Below are positions 1-10,744 of a stretch of 64,000 bases of DNA, in pieces. The DNA is taken from NCBI RefSeq assembly GCF_001984215.1, contig NZ_CP019420.1, positions 3,224,001-3,288,000 on the forward strand, written 5' to 3'. This DNA is from Mycobacterium sp. MS1601 (GTDB lineage Bacteria; Actinomycetota; Actinomycetes; Mycobacteriales; Mycobacteriaceae). Both the position numbers and the translations under genes were made by a program. Numbering within the stretch: position 1 is the first letter of the stretch; each line of letters begins with the position of its first letter. Under the pieces are notes generated by a model. That model saw nothing but the letters and a program-made list of their open reading frames with translations, was not told where the DNA came from and did no database searches.

Positions 1-600
1 CGCCGGGCCGTCAATCGGGCGCACGCGCAGGTGTACTCCACCGACAAAAGCCCGGTGAAGTACAACGCCTTCGACAAGGACCTGCAGCTGTGGGTCGCCG
101 CCTGCCTCTACAAGGGTGCGGTGGACGCCTACCGGACGTTTGTCGGTGAGATGGACGACGAGATGGCCGATCAGCACTACGCCGACAGCGTGCACCTCGG
201 GACCACGCTGCAGGTGCCCGCGCAGATGTGGCCTGCCGACCGTGCCGCTTTCGACAAGTACTGGCAGAGCTCGCTCGAACAGGTCCACATCGACGACGCC
301 GTCCGCGACTACCTCTACCCGATCGCGGTCAGCCGGATCCGCGGAGTGCGGTTGCCCCGGTTGCTCCAGGAGCGCTGCGAGGCACTGGCACTGCTGATCA
401 CCACCGGTTTCCTGCCGCAGCGATTCCGCGACGAGATGCGGCTGCCGTGGGACCCGCAGCGGCAGCGCCGGTTCAACCGCCTGATACGAGTGTTGCGGAC
501 GGCCAACGGGGTGCTGCCCCGGCCCATCCGGCAGTTTCCGTTCAATGTTCTGTTGAAGGACCTGGACTGGCGCATCAGGACGGGCCGTCCGCTGGTCTGA
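1..600 (+). CDS. MpaB-family (DUF2236) oxygenase-like protein, 3' part
   Basis: The reading frame is open from the first base of the window, so the gene starts upstream and only its last 199 residues are seen. The fragment begins with a NRAHAQV stretch followed by a DKDLQLWVAA segment, an arrangement typical of the DUF2236 / ER-bound oxygenase mpaB / rubber-oxygenase family, whose conserved histidine lies in such a motif. The rest is helical with many basic residues near the C-terminus. Members are proposed haem oxygenases; no substrate can be read from the sequence. It lies upstream of the ESX-3 genes on the same strand but is separated from them by about 250 bases holding a separate control region, so it is probably not part of that operon. 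Confidence 0.75.
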   Translation, partial: RRAVNRAHAQVYSTDKSPVKYNAFDKDLQLWVAACLYKGAVDAYRTFVGEMDDEMADQHYADSVHLGTTLQVPAQMWPADRAAFDKYWQSSLEQVHIDDAVRDYLYPIAVSRIRGVRLPRLLQERCEALALLITTGFLPQRFRDEMRLPWDPQRQRRFNRLIRVLRTANGVLPRPIRQFPFNVLLKDLDWRIRTGRPLV

Positions 601-780
601 GCGTGTCGGCCGTAGTGGAACGCAACACTTTCGGGAACTGCCGGCCGCCGTCGGGCGGTGCGTCGTGACGATCACCTCTCTGCGGGTGCCGCCGCCGCGC
701 GCCTCTGGGTAAAAGACCTGTTCAGGGCGGCAATCGGATTGCCCGCGGGGGCCTACGTGACCGGACGAACGTCTCGACAG

Positions 781-799
781 TTAGCTTATGCAATGCTAA
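781..799 (+). promoter_or_regulatory. IdeR-like iron box upstream of eccA3
   Basis: TTAGCTTATGCAATGCTAA is an inverted repeat (TTAGC, nine bases, GCTAA) that matches the 19-base mycobacterial IdeR consensus TTAGGTTAGGCTAACCTAA at 14 positions by my count. ESX-3 is known to be repressed by iron through IdeR in mycobacteria, and the box lies about 60 to 80 bases before the eccA3 start, where an operator is expected. No second, Zur-type box was recognised. The match is by eye. Confidence 0.7.
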
Positions 800-857
800 C
801 TTCAGCAAAGTTGGCCATGGCCTGACCAGCCAGGAGAGACGCGGGGGTTGTTCTGTT

Positions 858-2696
858 GTGTCCCCGATACAGGAGCCCATGAATACTCGGTTTGACACCC
901 GGCGCGTCGATGGGGACATCGTCAGTCGGTTCGCGACGTCCTGCAAGGGCCTCGGGTTGACGGTTTATGACCGCCGCCGTCCGGCTGATCTGGCCGCGGC
1001 CCGGTCGGGCTTCGCAGCGCTGACCAGGATCGCCCATGACCAGTGCGACGCGTGGACCGGACTGGCTGCCGCCGGCGACGTCTCGTTGCCGGTGTTGCAG
1101 GCGATCTCGTCCACCGCGGACACCGCGGGCGTGCTCCAGCGCCTGGTCGAACTGTCCCCTGGCGCCCTCTGCTTCACCTACGACACGGGGTTGTATCTCC
1201 AGTTCCAGGCCGACGGGCCCGACGACTTCCACCTTGCCTATGCAGCGGCCCTGGCCGCTGATCAGAAGTTTGCCGAAGCGGATGCCATCGTGACGCAGGT
1301 GCTGGCCCGACGGCCGCATCTGGCACAGGCTCGCTGGGTCGCTGCCGCACTGCACTTCCGCGCCCAGCGGTGGTCGGACGTGGTGAAACTGCTGACTCCC
1401 ATCGTCAACGACACCGCGCTGGACCCCGTCTTCAGCCACGCCGCCAAGATCACCCTCGGCACGGCCCTGGCTCGGCTGGGCATGTTCGCGCCTGCGCTGT
1501 CCTACCTCGAGGAGCCGGCGGGACCCTGCGTGGTGGCCGCCACCGACGGCGCACTGGCCAAGGCACTCGCGCTGCGCGCCCACGGTGAAGAGGCCGAAGC
1601 CGCCGAGACGCTGCAGGATCTCTACGCCGCGCACCCGGAGAACCAGCAGGTCGAACTCGCACTGTCGGACCCGAGCTTCCACATCGTCACCACCACGGCC
1701 GCCCGGATAGACGCACGGTCGGACCCGTGGGATGTCCACACCGAACCTGGCGAAGCGGACTTCGTCGACCCCGGCGCGCACGACCGAAAAGCCGAACTGC
1801 TGGCCGAAGCCGAACAACAACTCAGTGAGTTCATCGGCCTCGACGAGGTGAAGGACCAGGTGGCGCGGCTGAAGAGCTCGGTCGCCATGGCACTGCTGCG
1901 CCAGGAACGTGGCCTGGCCGTCGCACAGCGCTCACACCATCTGGTGTTCGCCGGCCCCCCGGGAACCGGTAAGACCACCATCGCCCGGGTGGTCGCCAAG
2001 ATCTACTGCGGCCTGGGCTTGCTGCGCAAGGAAAACGTTCGCGAAGTGCACCGCGCCGACCTGATCGGCCAGCACATCGGTGAGACCGAGGCCAAGACCA
2101 ACAGCATCATCGACAGCGCGCTCGACGGAGTGCTGTTCCTCGACGAGGCCTATGCACTGGTGGCCACCGGCGCCAAGAACGACTTCGGGCTGGTGGCCAT
2201 CGACACCTTGCTGGCCCGCATGGAGAACGACCGCGACCGCCTCGTGGTCATCATCGCCGGGTACCGAGCAGACCTGGACCGCTTCTTGGACACCAACGAA
2301 GGCCTGCGCTCCCGCTTCACCCGCAGCATCGACTTCCCGTCCTACAACGCTGCCGAACTGGTCGAGATCGCCAATGCGATGGCCAAACAGCGCGACAGCG
2401 TCTTCGAGCAGGCCGCCCTCGACGACCTGCAGGAGCTGTTCGGTCAGCTGGCCACCTCCACCAGTCCCGACGCCGCAGGCGTGGAGCGCCGCAAGCTCGA
2501 CATCGCGGGCAACGGCCGCTTTGTCCGCAACGTGGTGGAGCGGTCCGAGGAGGAACGTGAGTTCCGCCTGGATCACTCCGAACAGGCCGGAACCGAAGCA
2601 TTCACCGACGAGGAGTTGATGACCATCACCGCCAGTGACGTTCGTGGCGCGGTGGTGCCGCTGCTGCGTGGGCTCGGCCTGGCGGTGCCCGCATGA
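858..2696 (+). CDS. eccA3: ESX-3 AAA+ ATPase EccA3
   Basis: Cytosolic ATPase of the ESX-3 type VII secretion system, thought to act on EspG-bound substrates before export. The N-terminal half (to about residue 320) is the helical TPR-like domain of EccA proteins. The C-terminal CbxX/CfqX AAA+ domain has Walker A GPPGTGKTT near residue 366 and Walker B VLFLDEAYAL near residue 425. Length (612 aa) fits EccA3 (about 610-630), and the sequence closely resembles M. tuberculosis Rv0282 as I remember it. The start is unsettled: GTG at 858 gives the longest form, while ATG at 879 follows an AGGAG at rather short spacing. First gene of the ESX-3 operon, downstream of the IdeR-like box; its stop overlaps the eccB3 start by four bases. 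Confidence 0.96.
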   Translation: MSPIQEPMNTRFDTRRVDGDIVSRFATSCKGLGLTVYDRRRPADLAAARSGFAALTRIAHDQCDAWTGLAAAGDVSLPVLQAISSTADTAGVLQRLVELSPGALCFTYDTGLYLQFQADGPDDFHLAYAAALAADQKFAEADAIVTQVLARRPHLAQARWVAAALHFRAQRWSDVVKLLTPIVNDTALDPVFSHAAKITLGTALARLGMFAPALSYLEEPAGPCVVAATDGALAKALALRAHGEEAEAAETLQDLYAAHPENQQVELALSDPSFHIVTTTAARIDARSDPWDVHTEPGEADFVDPGAHDRKAELLAEAEQQLSEFIGLDEVKDQVARLKSSVAMALLRQERGLAVAQRSHHLVFAGPPGTGKTTIARVVAKIYCGLGLLRKENVREVHRADLIGQHIGETEAKTNSIIDSALDGVLFLDEAYALVATGAKNDFGLVAIDTLLARMENDRDRLVVIIAGYRADLDRFLDTNEGLRSRFTRSIDFPSYNAAELVEIANAMAKQRDSVFEQAALDDLQELFGQLATSTSPDAAGVERRKLDIAGNGRFVRNVVERSEEEREFRLDHSEQAGTEAFTDEELMTITASDVRGAVVPLLRGLGLAVPA

Positions 2697-4222
2697 CAAG
2701 CGGGGGCGACGACAGGCAGGGCTTTTCGTCCCGCACACCGGAGAACTCGAACCCGCAGAAGGTGACCTACCGCCGCGGGTTCGTCACGCGCCACCAGGTC
2801 ACCGGCTGGCGGTTCGTGATGCGGCGCATCGCCTCCGGCGTGGCGATGCACGACACTCGGATGCTGGTCGACCCGCTGCGCTCGCAGTCGCGCGCAGTCC
2901 TGATGGGCGTGCTGATCTTGGTCACCGCAGTGCTGGGCTGCTTCGTGTTCTCCTTCATCCGACCCGGTGGCGCGGCAGGGGATGACCCCGTGCTGGCCGA
3001 CCGTGACACCGCGGCGCTGTACGTGCGCGTCGACGACCAGCTGCATCCCGTGCTCAACCTCACCTCGGCCCGGCTGATCGCCGGCCGAGCGGTGAACCCG
3101 GAACAGGTGAAAAGCTCTGAGCTGGACCGCTTTCCGCGCGGCAGCATGATCGGAATCCCGGGGGCGCCGGAACGCATGGTGCAGGCCGCCGACCGCGGCG
3201 CCAACTGGACGGTCTGTCAGGGCAGCGACGCCATCGCTCCCGGAGTGACCGTGCTGGCTGGCGCGCCGTCGGGTGCCGGCGAGCAGGCCGCTGCGCTGGC
3301 CGCAGATCAGGCGGTGCTGGTGGACACCGGTTCTGGAATGTGGCTGCTGTGGAACGGGCAACGCAGCCCCATCGACCTGAATGACCGCGCCGCCACCGGC
3401 GCGCTGGGACTGGGCACCAGTCTCCCTGCGCCGCGGCCCATCTCGACAGGTCTCTTCAATGCCATCCCGGAGGGGGTGGCGCTGCGCGCACCACAGATCC
3501 CCGGTGCGGGCGAGTGGGCACAGTTCCCCCTGCCGGTCGGGGCGCCGGTCGGCTCGGTGGTGGTGGCCTACGGTGCCGACAACACCCTGCTGTACTACGC
3601 GGTGCTGTCGGACGGCCTGCAGCAGATCTCGCCGGTGCTGGCGGCGCTGCTGCGCAACGCCAACTCCCACGGTCTGCAGCAGCCGCCGCGCCTCGGCGCC
3701 GACGAGATTGCCGCGCTGCCGGTGTCGCAGGTGCTGGACGCTGACGCCTACCCGGACCAGCAGCTGCGGCTGGTCGACGCGGCCAGCTCCCCGGTGACGT
3801 GTGTCAACTGGGCCAAACCCGTTGACGCCAGCACCAGTTCGTTGACCCTGCTGGCCGGGGCTGCGCTGCCGGTGGCCGACGGGGTGAGCACCGTCGACCT
3901 CGCCGCCGGCCCGGCCAGCCGGGTGGCCATCCCGGCCGGCACCGGCTACCTGGTTCAGACCGTGGGAGCCGAGGCTGCCGCACCCGCTGCCGGTGCGCTG
4001 TTCTGGGTGTCCGACACCGGCGTCCGGTACGGCATCGAAGCCGCGGGGAACGCCGATGAATTGGCCAAAACTGTTTCTGCGCTGGGATTGACGGAGCCAG
4101 CCACCCCCATTCCGTGGCCGGTGTTGTCGTTGTTCAGCCCCGGCCCGGCGCTGTCGAAGGATGGTGCTCTCGCGGTGTACCAGACGCCGTCCCAGAATCC
4201 AGGCAACGGTGAGATCCGATGA
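2693..4222 (+). CDS. eccB3: ESX-3 core membrane protein EccB3
   Basis: Structural subunit of the ESX-3 inner-membrane core with EccC, EccD and EccE. It has a cytosolic N-terminal stretch of about 67 residues, a single membrane helix at about residues 68-90, and a large periplasmic domain with the repeated substructures typical of EccB. Cysteines in the periplasmic part (near residues 178 and 366) could form a disulfide, as in other EccB proteins. Length of 509 aa is normal. The ATG overlaps the eccA3 stop (ATGA) and the gene overlaps eccC3 in the same way, indicating translational coupling. Confidence 0.96.
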   Translation: MTSGGDDRQGFSSRTPENSNPQKVTYRRGFVTRHQVTGWRFVMRRIASGVAMHDTRMLVDPLRSQSRAVLMGVLILVTAVLGCFVFSFIRPGGAAGDDPVLADRDTAALYVRVDDQLHPVLNLTSARLIAGRAVNPEQVKSSELDRFPRGSMIGIPGAPERMVQAADRGANWTVCQGSDAIAPGVTVLAGAPSGAGEQAAALAADQAVLVDTGSGMWLLWNGQRSPIDLNDRAATGALGLGTSLPAPRPISTGLFNAIPEGVALRAPQIPGAGEWAQFPLPVGAPVGSVVVAYGADNTLLYYAVLSDGLQQISPVLAALLRNANSHGLQQPPRLGADEIAALPVSQVLDADAYPDQQLRLVDAASSPVTCVNWAKPVDASTSSLTLLAGAALPVADGVSTVDLAAGPASRVAIPAGTGYLVQTVGAEAAAPAAGALFWVSDTGVRYGIEAAGNADELAKTVSALGLTEPATPIPWPVLSLFSPGPALSKDGALAVYQTPSQNPGNGEIR

Positions 4223-7200
4223 GCCGGCTGATTTTCGAGGCCCGGCGTCGGCTGCCCCGGCCGAAGGCGAGCAAGGGCACCATCACCATCGAGGCTCCGC
4301 CGGAGTTGCCGAGGGTGGTGCCGCCGTCGCTGTTGCGTCGTGCGCTGCCCTACCTGATCGTGCTGTTGATCGTCGGCATGATCGTGGCGCTGGTGGCCAC
4401 CGGAATGCGGCTGATCTCGCCGACCACGCTGTTCTTCCCCTTTGTGCTGCTACTGGCCGCCACCGCTCTCTACCGCGGCAACGACAACAAGATGCGCACC
4501 GAAGAGGTGGACGCCGAACGGGCCGACTACCTGCGTTATCTGTCCGTGGTCCGGGACAACGTGCGCGCGCAGGCGGACGCCCAGCGCGCGTCGCTGCAGT
4601 GGTCGCATCCCGAGCCGGCCGCCTTGGCGACGGTGATCTCCGGGCCGCAGGGCCCTCGTCGGCTCTGGGAGCGTGACCCGCACGATTCCGACTTCCTGGT
4701 GCTTCGGGCCGGGCGCCACGACGTGCCGCTGGACACGGCGCTGCGGGTCAAGGACACCGCTGCCGACATCGACCTGGAGCCGGTGTCCTACAGCGCATTA
4801 CGCAGCCTGCTCGACGCGCAGCGCACGGTGCACGCCGCACCGGTGGGGATCGATCTGACCAAGGTCTCGCGCATTACCGTCGTCGGGGACATCGACGAGT
4901 CCAGGGCGGCGGTGCGCGCCTGGCTGGCGCAGGCCGTCACCTGGCATGACGCCGGTGTCGTCGGCGTGGCACTGGCCAGCCCACAGCTGGAAGACCCGGC
5001 CTGGTCGTGGCTGAAGTGGTTGCCGCACAGCGATATTCCGGGACAGATCGACGGTACCGGTCCGGCTCGTCATCTTGCCGCCACCGCCGACGAACTGATC
5101 GCGGGCATCGGTCCCGCACTGGCCGACCGTGAGCTGTTCACCGGCACCGCCGACGACACCTTGCGGCACTTGATCATCGTGATCGACGATCCCGACTACG
5201 ACGTGAGCGGATCGGTGCTCTCGGTGGCCCTTGCCGGCGTCACCGTCATCCAGATCTCCCGCACCGAACCTGATGCAGACCAGTACCCGGATCCCGAGCG
5301 ACCGGTTCTGAAGGTGTCAGCAGGCAGCATCCAGCGGTGGCTCACCGGTGGTTGGCAGCCCTACATCGATCAGTCCGACACGTTGAGCGCGGCCGAGGCC
5401 GGCCATCTGGCGCGCCAGTTGTCGCGCTGGGACTCCAACCCCACACACGCCGGACTGCGTTCCGCGGCGACTCGAGGCGCCTCGTTCACCACCTTGTTGG
5501 ACATTGCCGATGCCTCCCAGTTGGACGTACCCACCCTGTGGGCGCCGCGGCGGCGTGAGGACGAACTGCGGGTTCCCATCGGCGTCACCGCCACCGGCGA
5601 ACCGTTGTTCTTCGACCTCAAGGACGAGGCCGAGGGCGGGATGGGGCCGCACGGCCTCATGATCGGCATGACAGGCTCGGGTAAATCCCAGATGCTGATG
5701 TCGATCCTGTTGTCGCTGTTGACCACTCATTCGGCCGAGCGGCTGATCGTCATCTACGCCGACTTCAAGGGCGAGGCAGGCGCCGACATCTTCCGCAATT
5801 TCCCCCAGGTCGTCGCCGTGATCTCCAACATGGCCGAGAAGAAATCGCTGGCCGAGCGGTTCGCCGACACCCTGCGTGGTGAGGTGGCCCGACGCGAGAA
5901 CGTGCTGCGTGAGGCGGGCCGTCGCATCCAGGGCAGCGCGTTCAACTCTGTGACCGAGTACGAGGCGGCCCGCCAGAATCAAACACAGTCGGCGGCCATC
6001 GATCTTCCCCCCATGCCCACGTTGTTCGTGGTGGCCGACGAGTTCACCCTCATGCTGGCCGATCATCCGGAGTATGCGGAGTTGTTCGATTACGTTGCGC
6101 GCAAGGGCCGCTCGTTCCGGATCCATATCCTCTTCGCGTCGCAGACCCTTGACGTCGGCAAGATCAAGGACATCGACAAGAACACGTCGTACCGGATCGC
6201 TCTGAAGGTGGCCAGCCCGGCGGTGTCCCGCCAGATCATCGGTGTCGAGGACGCCTATCACATCGAATCGGGCAAGGAACACAAAGGCGTCGGCTTCCTG
6301 GTGCCCGCACCCGGCGCCGAGCCCGTGAAGTTCCGCAGCACCTACGTCGACGGCATCTACGAACCGCCACGTCGGCCGACATCGTTCGTGGTGCCGGCGT
6401 CGCCGGAACCCAAATTGTTCACTGCCGCAGCGGTGGAACTCGATCAGGACGTCGTGCTGCTGGAGTCCGGCGAAGTCCCCGTGGGGCCCCCGAAGAAACT
6501 GGTGGCCACCGTCGGTGACCAACTCATGCACTACGGACCGCAGGCGCCCGCGTTGTGGCTGCCGCCGCTGGACGAGCCGGTACCACTGACCTCGGTGCTC
6601 GCCAGTGCCGGCATCGGCGAGCGGCAGTGGCGCTGGCCGCTCGGCGAGATCGACCGGCCTTTCGAGATGCGCAGGGATGCACTCGTGTTCGACGCCAGAT
6701 CCGCATCCGGCAACCTGGTGATCCACGGCGGGCCCAAGTCGGGCAAGTCCAGCGCCTTGCTCACGTTCATCCAGTCCGCGGCAGAATTGCACAGTCCCCG
6801 CGAGGTGACGTTCTACTGCCTGGATTACGGCGGCGGCGCCCTGCAGGAGATCGCGGACCTGGCGCATGTCGGCAGTGTCGCGTCCCCACTGGACGGCGAG
6901 CGCATCCGGCGCACCTTCGGTGAAATCGAGGCGCTGCTGGAGTCCCGCCAGCGCAGTGGTGACCGCGCAGTCAACGGAGTCTTTCGGGATGGCTACGGAC
7001 ACGTGTTCCTGGTGATCGACAATCTGTACGCGTTCGGCAGGGACAACACCGATCAGTTCAACACCCGTAACCCGTTGCTGGCCAAAGTGACCGAGCTGGC
7101 CAACTCCGGCCTGGCGTACGGCATCCACGTGGTGCTGACCACCCCGAACTGGCTCGAGGTGCCGCTGTCCATGCGGGACGGCCTCGGGCTGCGTCTCGAA

Positions 7201-8211
7201 CTGCGGCTGCCGGATCCGCGGGACAGCAACGTGCGTGTCACCGGCGCGCTGCGCAGGCCGGCCGAGAGCGTGCCGGTGGACCAACCGGGCCGCGGTCTGA
7301 CCATGGCCGCCGAGCACTTCCTGTTCGCTGCTCCACAGCTGGAGCGGGTCGCCGAGCTCAACGCCCGCCACGCGGGGGTGGCCGCGCCGCCGGTGCGCCT
7401 GCTGCCCACCAATCTCGAGCCGGCTGCGGTGGCACCGCTGTACCGCGGCGGCGAGCGCATCGTGATCGGGCAGCGCGAGGACGATTTGACGCCGGTGCTC
7501 GCCGACTTCGCCGAGCAGCCGTTGATCATGGTGTTCGGTGACACCCGGTCGGGAAAGACCACCCTGCTGCGGCATGTCATCCGGACCGTGCGGGAGAACT
7601 CGACGGCCGACCGGGTGGCGTTCACAGTGATAGACCGCCGTCTGCACCTGGTCGAGGAGCCGCTGTTCCCGGACAACGAGTACACCCCGAACATCGACCG
7701 GATCACCCCGGCGATGCTGGGGCTGGCTGGGTTGATCGAGAAGCGCCGTCCGCCGCAGGGGCTGTCGGCACAGGAACTGCGGAACTGGAGCTACTCCGGG
7801 CACATTCACTATCTGTTGATCGACGATGTGGACGCCATCCCGGACACCCCCGCGATGTCGGGGCCATATGTGGGACAACGGCCGTGGACCCCGCTGATAG
7901 GCCTGCTGTCGCAGGCGGCAGACCTCGGGCTCCGGGTGATCGTGACCGCGCGGGCCACCGGATCGGCGCATGCGCTGATGACCAACCCGTTGTTGCGTAG
8001 GCTCAACGATCTGCAGGCGACCACGCTGCTGCTGTCGGGCAACCCCGCCGAGAGCGGAAAGATCCGCGGACATCGCTTCAGCCGCCAGCCTGCAGGTCGT
8101 GCGCTGTTGCTCGACGACAGCGATTCAGCAACCCATCTACAGCTGGTGAACCCGCTGTTGGGGTCCGAAATCGAAGACAGTCGGCAAAGTAGAGGAAGGC
8201 ATCAGTCATGA
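4219..8211 (+). CDS. eccC3: ESX-3 FtsK/SpoIIIE-type ATPase EccC3
   Basis: Motor ATPase of ESX-3 that recognises substrates and powers export. Two membrane helices lie at about residues 43-62 and 68-84, followed by three FtsK/SpoIIIE ATPase domains with P-loops GMTGSGKS (about residue 483), GGPKSGKSS (about 837) and GDTRSGKTT (about 1107). At 1330 aa it is a single-chain EccC, as in ESX-3, not the split EccCa/EccCb of ESX-1. Overlaps eccB3 upstream and the PE gene downstream by four bases each. Confidence 0.97.
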   Translation: MSRLIFEARRRLPRPKASKGTITIEAPPELPRVVPPSLLRRALPYLIVLLIVGMIVALVATGMRLISPTTLFFPFVLLLAATALYRGNDNKMRTEEVDAERADYLRYLSVVRDNVRAQADAQRASLQWSHPEPAALATVISGPQGPRRLWERDPHDSDFLVLRAGRHDVPLDTALRVKDTAADIDLEPVSYSALRSLLDAQRTVHAAPVGIDLTKVSRITVVGDIDESRAAVRAWLAQAVTWHDAGVVGVALASPQLEDPAWSWLKWLPHSDIPGQIDGTGPARHLAATADELIAGIGPALADRELFTGTADDTLRHLIIVIDDPDYDVSGSVLSVALAGVTVIQISRTEPDADQYPDPERPVLKVSAGSIQRWLTGGWQPYIDQSDTLSAAEAGHLARQLSRWDSNPTHAGLRSAATRGASFTTLLDIADASQLDVPTLWAPRRREDELRVPIGVTATGEPLFFDLKDEAEGGMGPHGLMIGMTGSGKSQMLMSILLSLLTTHSAERLIVIYADFKGEAGADIFRNFPQVVAVISNMAEKKSLAERFADTLRGEVARRENVLREAGRRIQGSAFNSVTEYEAARQNQTQSAAIDLPPMPTLFVVADEFTLMLADHPEYAELFDYVARKGRSFRIHILFASQTLDVGKIKDIDKNTSYRIALKVASPAVSRQIIGVEDAYHIESGKEHKGVGFLVPAPGAEPVKFRSTYVDGIYEPPRRPTSFVVPASPEPKLFTAAAVELDQDVVLLESGEVPVGPPKKLVATVGDQLMHYGPQAPALWLPPLDEPVPLTSVLASAGIGERQWRWPLGEIDRPFEMRRDALVFDARSASGNLVIHGGPKSGKSSALLTFIQSAAELHSPREVTFYCLDYGGGALQEIADLAHVGSVASPLDGERIRRTFGEIEALLESRQRSGDRAVNGVFRDGYGHVFLVIDNLYAFGRDNTDQFNTRNPLLAKVTELANSGLAYGIHVVLTTPNWLEVPLSMRDGLGLRLELRLPDPRDSNVRVTGALRRPAESVPVDQPGRGLTMAAEHFLFAAPQLERVAELNARHAGVAAPPVRLLPTNLEPAAVAPLYRGGERIVIGQREDDLTPVLADFAEQPLIMVFGDTRSGKTTLLRHVIRTVRENSTADRVAFTVIDRRLHLVEEPLFPDNEYTPNIDRITPAMLGLAGLIEKRRPPQGLSAQELRNWSYSGHIHYLLIDDVDAIPDTPAMSGPYVGQRPWTPLIGLLSQAADLGLRVIVTARATGSAHALMTNPLLRRLNDLQATTLLLSGNPAESGKIRGHRFSRQPAGRALLLDDSDSATHLQLVNPLLGSEIEDSRQSRGRHQS

Positions 8212-8522
8212 CTCTTCGTGTAGTTCCACAAGCTTTGATGGCCGCTAGTGCGGCAGTGGAGGCCCTGACCGCCAGGTTGGCGGCAGCGCACACCGCGGCA
8301 GCTCCGGCCATCACCGCGGTGATTCCCGCCGCCGCCGATCCGGTGTCGATTCAGACCGCGGCGGGTTTCGGGGCGCAGGGCGCCGAGCACTCCGCGGTTG
8401 CCGCCCAGGGTGTCCAGGAACTCGGGCGTTCCGGAGTGGGTGCCGGTGAGTCCGGCGCGAGTTACGCCACCGGCGACGCCCAGGCTGCCGTCACATATCT
8501 GATCGCTCGCGGCGGCTCATGA
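8208..8522 (+). CDS. PE5: PE family protein (PE5-like) with Pro-Gln in place of Pro-Glu
   Basis: 104-aa helical-hairpin protein that should pair with the PPE protein encoded next and be exported by ESX-3. It aligns by eye with M. tuberculosis PE5 over its full length and ends with a Y-x-x-x-D secretion signal (YATGD). Oddity: the family-naming Pro-Glu near the N-terminus is Pro-Gln here (VVPQAL, residues 5-10, codon CAA at 8229-8231). ATGA overlap with eccC3 and with the PPE gene. There is no PGRS tail, as expected for the ancestral ESX-3 PE. Confidence 0.92.
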   Translation: MTLRVVPQALMAASAAVEALTARLAAAHTAAAPAITAVIPAAADPVSIQTAAGFGAQGAEHSAVAAQGVQELGRSGVGAGESGASYATGDAQAAVTYLIARGGS

Positions 8523-10117
8523 CCGCGCCGGTCTGGATCGCCTTCCCACCTGAGGTGCACTCCGCGCTGTTGTCGGCAGGTCCGGGCCCCGGCCCGCTGC
8601 TGGCGTCATCGGCGGCGTGGAGTTCACTGTCGGCCGAGTATGCCGCGGCCGCAGCGGAACTCACCTCGATTCTGGGTTCGGTCCAGGCCGGAGCCTGGCA
8701 GGGGCCCAGCGCGGAGCAGTATGTCGCCGCCCACGCGCCCTACCTGGCGTGGCTCACCCAGGCCAGCGCCAACAGTGCCGCAGTCGCGGCTCAGCAGCAG
8801 ACGGCCGCAGCGGCTTACACGGCAGCACTGGCCACCATGCCCACGCTGCCTGAACTGGCCGCAAACCACGCCCGGGGCGCCGTGCTGGTGGCTACCAACT
8901 TCTTCGGCATCAACACCATTCCGATCGCGGTCAACGAAGCGGACTACGTTCGGATGTGGATCCAAGCTGCCACCGCCATGGCCACCTACCAGGCGATCTC
9001 GGGTACCGCGCTGGCCTCGGCGCCGCGCACCACACCCGCACCGTTTGTGCTGACACCCGGTGTGGGAGAGGTCGGTTCGATGTTCGCCACACTCACCGGC
9101 GCCGGCGCGCAAGCCCAGGCCACGGAGTCGGGGTCGGCCACCGACATCGCCAACATCATCAGTGAACTGCTGAAGTTCTATCAGCAGTTCACCGACTCGT
9201 TATTCCAACCGCTGATCGACTTCTTCCAGGATCCGATCGGCAACACCATCAGGCTGATCACCGACTTCCTCACCAATCCCGTTGCTGCACTGCAGACCTG
9301 GGGTCCATTCCTGTTTGCCGTTGCCTACCAGGCGGTGTCGTGGATCGGCGCCTCGTTGACCTATCCCCAGTTGCTGATCCAGCCGCTGCTGGCCCTGACG
9401 CTGGGCATTCTGGGCGGCGTGGCCCAGAAGCTGCTGGAACTGCTCAAGCTGCTGGAGCTGCTGCTCAACCTGCCGCCACTCGACATCCCCGCTGCGGCAG
9501 CGCCCGTGGCAAACCAGCCGAGCTTGCCCGCGGCCGGCATCTCCTCCCCGGGCGGTGGCACTGCCGGCACCACAGCCACTGCACCAGGTCCTGGAACGGC
9601 CACCACACCCGCAGGCAGTGCGCCTGCGGCGCCCGCGGCCCCGGCGGTGCCGTATGCGGTGCAGGGGATGGATCCGGAGGGCGACGCCGGCCCCACCCTC
9701 ACCGAAGGGGACAAAGCCAGTGCCCCGGCCTCGGACATGGCTGCCGCCAGTTCGGCTGCCGCACTGGCCGCGACGCAGGCGCGCCGCAAGGCCCGCCGTC
9801 GCCGCGGCTCCGAGATCAAAGACCGCGGCCACCGCGACGAGTTCATGACGATGGACGGTGGACCGAGCGCGCCGGCGGCCGAGGAGGAGCCGGCCCAGCG
9901 CATCACCGCGCAGTCGTCGCAGCAGGGTGCCGGAACCCTGGGCGCCTCCGGGTTCAGCGGCACCCAGACCAAGACCGACGCGGCCGATGCCGCGGGACTG
10001 ACCTCGCTGGAAGGTGATTCGTACGGCAACGGGCCCAGCGTGCCGTTGCTGCCCAACACCTGGGCCGCCGACGAGGCCTCTCGAGGAGAGGGGGAGCCAC
10101 CTGAGCGAGGTCGCTAG
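8519..10117 (+). CDS. PPE4: PPE family protein (PPE4-like)
   Basis: ESX-3 substrate that forms a heterodimer with the preceding PE protein and is chaperoned by EspG3; the PE5-PPE4 pair is implicated in siderophore-bound iron uptake in mycobacteria. The PPE motif is at residues 10-12 and the W-x-G turn (WQGPSAEQY) at about residues 61-69, within the helical N-terminal 180 residues. The C-terminal part holds hydrophobic and Leu-rich segments, then a Pro/Ala/Thr-rich low-complexity stretch and a basic patch (RRKARRRRG, about 421-429). Length 532 aa is close to M. tuberculosis PPE4. Overlaps the PE gene (ATGA). Confidence 0.94.
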   Translation: MTAPVWIAFPPEVHSALLSAGPGPGPLLASSAAWSSLSAEYAAAAAELTSILGSVQAGAWQGPSAEQYVAAHAPYLAWLTQASANSAAVAAQQQTAAAAYTAALATMPTLPELAANHARGAVLVATNFFGINTIPIAVNEADYVRMWIQAATAMATYQAISGTALASAPRTTPAPFVLTPGVGEVGSMFATLTGAGAQAQATESGSATDIANIISELLKFYQQFTDSLFQPLIDFFQDPIGNTIRLITDFLTNPVAALQTWGPFLFAVAYQAVSWIGASLTYPQLLIQPLLALTLGILGGVAQKLLELLKLLELLLNLPPLDIPAAAAPVANQPSLPAAGISSPGGGTAGTTATAPGPGTATTPAGSAPAAPAAPAVPYAVQGMDPEGDAGPTLTEGDKASAPASDMAAASSAAALAATQARRKARRRRGSEIKDRGHRDEFMTMDGGPSAPAAEEEPAQRITAQSSQQGAGTLGASGFSGTQTKTDAADAAGLTSLEGDSYGNGPSVPLLPNTWAADEASRGEGEPPERGR

Positions 10118-10153
10118 TGCCCCGAAAACTGTTTATCGACAAGGAGAAAAATC

Positions 10154-10447
10154 ATGAGCATGTTGGATGCCCATATCCCACAGATCGTGGCGTCGGAGTC
10201 CGCCTTCGCCGCCAAGACGGCGCTGATGCGCAGCACCCTCGCCCAGGCCGAACAGGCCGCGATGTCGGCGCAGGCTTTCCACATGGGTGAGTCCTCGGCC
10301 GCTTTCCAGGCTGCGCACGCCCGCTACGTCGAGGTCGCCGCCAAGGTGAACGCCCTTCTTGACCTCGCACAGGTGAACCTCGGTGAGGCAGGGGCCACCT
10401 ACGTCGCGCAAGATGCCGCCGCCGCCACCACGTACGGAGGAATCTGA
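10154..10447 (+). CDS. esxG: ESX-3 secreted protein EsxG
   Basis: 97-aa partner of EsxH; the heterodimer is exported by ESX-3 and binds zinc in other species. The sequence closely follows M. tuberculosis EsxG. As usual for EsxG, the Trp of the W-x-G turn is absent (FHMGESS) and the turn is completed by the EsxH partner. The C-terminal Y-x-x-x-D export signal is YVAQD. A strong Shine-Dalgarno AAGGAG at 10141-10146 precedes the ATG by seven bases, unlike the coupled genes upstream, which fits high-level independent translation of the Esx pair. Its stop overlaps the esxH ATG by one base. Confidence 0.97.
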   Translation: MSMLDAHIPQIVASESAFAAKTALMRSTLAQAEQAAMSAQAFHMGESSAAFQAAHARYVEVAAKVNALLDLAQVNLGEAGATYVAQDAAAATTYGGI

Positions 10448-10734
10448 TGTCCCAGATCATGTACAACTACCCGGCGATGATCGGTCACGCCGGTGAGATG
10501 TCCGGTTACGCAGGGGCGCTGCAGGCCGTCGGCGCCGACATCGCCGCCGAGCAGGCTGCGCTGCAGGGCGCTTGGCAGGGTGACACCGGCCTGACCTACC
10601 AGGCCTGGCAGGCGCAGTGGAACACGGCCATGGAGGAGCTGGTCCGGGCTTACCGCGCCATGGCGGCCACGCATGAGACCAACACCGTCTCGATGCAGGC
10701 TCGCGATCAGGCCGAAGGCGCCAAGTGGGGCTAG
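10447..10734 (+). CDS. esxH: ESX-3 secreted protein EsxH
   Basis: 95-aa WXG100 protein, partner of EsxG. The WQG turn is visible at residues 43-45 (GAWQGDTG), and histidines near residues 14 and 76 match the zinc-binding positions described for EsxH. In pathogens EsxGH disturbs host ESCRT and iron handling; in saprophytes it is needed for ESX-3-dependent iron uptake. The ATG shares a base with the esxG stop (TGATG), so the two are made in step. Confidence 0.97.
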   Translation: MSQIMYNYPAMIGHAGEMSGYAGALQAVGADIAAEQAALQGAWQGDTGLTYQAWQAQWNTAMEELVRAYRAMAATHETNTVSMQARDQAEGAKWG

Positions 10735-10744
10735 TGGGACGACC

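Noticed and set aside
1932..2738. 268-codon minus-strand frame
   Set aside because: Antisense to eccA3 with no family resemblance.
5317..8073. 918-codon open frame on the minus strand
   Set aside because: It lies wholly opposite eccC3, a well-recognised gene, and its product is His/Gln/Arg-rich nonsense typical of antisense frames in high-GC DNA.
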